Shown: one piece after another, positions 5,211-5,469 of the stretch | How positions within the stretch are numbered: position 1 is the first letter of the stretch | How the letters are laid out: every line of letters starts with the position of its first letter | Origin: Bacillota bacterium | GTDB taxonomy: Bacteria; Bacillota; Clostridia; Lachnospirales; Lachnospiraceae | Assembly (NCBI GenBank): GCA_022717655.1 | Contig: JAIIAN010000193.1 | Span: 1 to 5,469, forward strand | DNA length: 5,469 nt | Reading direction: 5' to 3' | Notes under the pieces: generated by a model | The model's database searches: none | What the model was told of the DNA's origin: nothing | Seen by the model: the letters and a program-made list of their open reading frames with translations, nothing else | Translations under genes and position numbers: made by a program

Positions 5211-5281
5211 CAGGGGATGAGGGATTCGAACCCCCATCGACGGTTTTGGAGACCGGTGCTCTACCATTGAACTAATCCCCT
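5211..5281 (-). tRNA. tRNA-Trp (anticodon CCA)
   Basis: A complete 71-nt cloverleaf. The acceptor AGGGGAT/ATCCCCT is 7 bp. The D arm is GTTC/GAGC with a 7-nt loop. The anticodon loop CTCCAAA is on a stem with a C27-U43 mismatch at its base. The variable loop is 4 nt, and the T arm has a TTCGAAT loop. The anticodon CCA reads UGG (Trp), and the discriminator is G73 as in bacterial tRNA-Trp. CCA is not encoded (the next bases are CTTT), so the 3' end must be added by a nucleotidyltransferase. It lies downstream of a 23S rRNA gene with its own promoter and terminator. Confidence 0.97.
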
Positions 5282-5319
5282 ATATTCTTTTTTTAATACA
5301 TTTCCTTAACACGCTTACT

Positions 5320-5348
5320 ATTATACAATAAATAATCTGTTATTGCAA
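5320..5348 (-). promoter_or_regulatory. Promoter of the tRNA-Trp gene
   Basis: The minus strand reads TTGCAA (5348-5343), a 17-bp spacer and TATAAT (5325-5320). This is a near-consensus sigma-A promoter (five... four of six at -35, six of six at -10), with a predicted start near 5313, about 32 nt before the tRNA. It allows tRNA-Trp expression independently of the rRNA operon upstream. Confidence 0.8.
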
Positions 5349-5426
5349 GCTATTTTTTTAATTTTTTGAAATGTACCTTCAAAACTACATATACAAAACC
5401 GAAACCATGCAGACACTTGCCGCTCC

Positions 5427-5440
5427 GCTGATTTCTCAGC
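5427..5440 (-). other. Small hairpin just after the 23S rRNA 3' end
   Basis: The minus strand has GCTGA-GAAA-TCAGC, a 5-bp stem closed by a GNRA (GAAA) tetraloop, starting about 5 nt beyond the mature 23S end. There is no U-tract, so it is not a terminator. It may take part in 23S 3' trailer folding or processing. A further AT-only inverted repeat (TTTTGAA/TTCAAAA) is at 5364-5384. Confidence 0.5.
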
Positions 5441-5444
5441 TTCT

Positions 5445-5469
5445 GGTCAAGCCCTCGACCGATTAGTAG
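5445..5469 (-). rRNA. 23S ribosomal RNA, 3' end (partial)
   Basis: The minus strand from 5469 reads CTACTAATCGGTCGAGGGCT and continues TGACC. This is the conserved final segment of Firmicute 23S rRNA (the TACTAAT..GGTCGAGG(A/G)CTT.ACC end that pairs with the 23S 5' end). The mature 3' terminus is placed at about 5445 (plus or minus a few bases). The rest of the gene lies beyond the window. No 5S rRNA sequence is found in the 160 nt between here and tRNA-Trp. Confidence 0.9.

Noticed and set aside
5211..5231. Attachment-site duplication of the tRNA-Trp 3' end
   Set aside because: I looked for a second copy of the T-arm/acceptor segment elsewhere in the window and found none, so there is no att pair to support an integrated element here.
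1..5469. CRISPR array or defence/toxin-antitoxin system
   Set aside because: No regularly spaced repeats and no protein pair resembling such systems; the only tandem repeats are the short ones listed.

Overview
The window is AT-rich with all genes on the minus strand. It looks like the chromosome of a low-GC anaerobic Firmicute, most likely a Lachnospiraceae-type Clostridium relative. The evidence is the 23S rRNA 3' end sequence, a tRNA-Trp without encoded CCA, purine-rich coding strands with strong Shine-Dalgarno sites, and the style of the DUF2798, PepT and YkuD proteins. The genus cannot be fixed from this sequence alone.

Read in the direction of transcription (from 5469 down to 1), the layout is as follows. 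The last ~25 nt of a 23S rRNA gene come first, followed by a short GNRA-capped hairpin. No 5S rRNA lies between the 23S end and a tRNA-Trp gene, which has its own near-consensus promoter and a strong terminator. Next is a small orphan Hol44-type holin-like membrane protein (5015-4722). A 273-bp intergenic stretch then carries an extended -10 promoter placed directly against an intrinsic terminator hairpin. A four-helix DUF2798 membrane protein (4448-3987) follows, with its own terminator. Then come peptidase T (pepT, 3848-2631) and a 687-residue membrane-anchored L,D-transpeptidase with a very long charged cytoplasmic N-terminus (2432-369). The window ends in the first 72 codons of a NagD-like HAD phosphatase (216-1).

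Most genes appear to be separate transcription units, since each has a plausible promoter or a terminator between it and its neighbour. No intrinsic terminator is visible between pepT and the L,D-transpeptidase gene, so readthrough there is possible. No shared pathway links the genes: PepT cleaves tripeptides, the L,D-transpeptidase remodels peptidoglycan, and the HAD enzyme is a small-molecule phosphatase. It is an ordinary housekeeping neighbourhood with a few unusual details: the orphan holin beside a tRNA gene, the promoter-terminator leader before DUF2798, the missing 5S gene, and the long repeat-containing coiled-coil tail on the transpeptidase. I do not see a clear undescribed multi-gene system.
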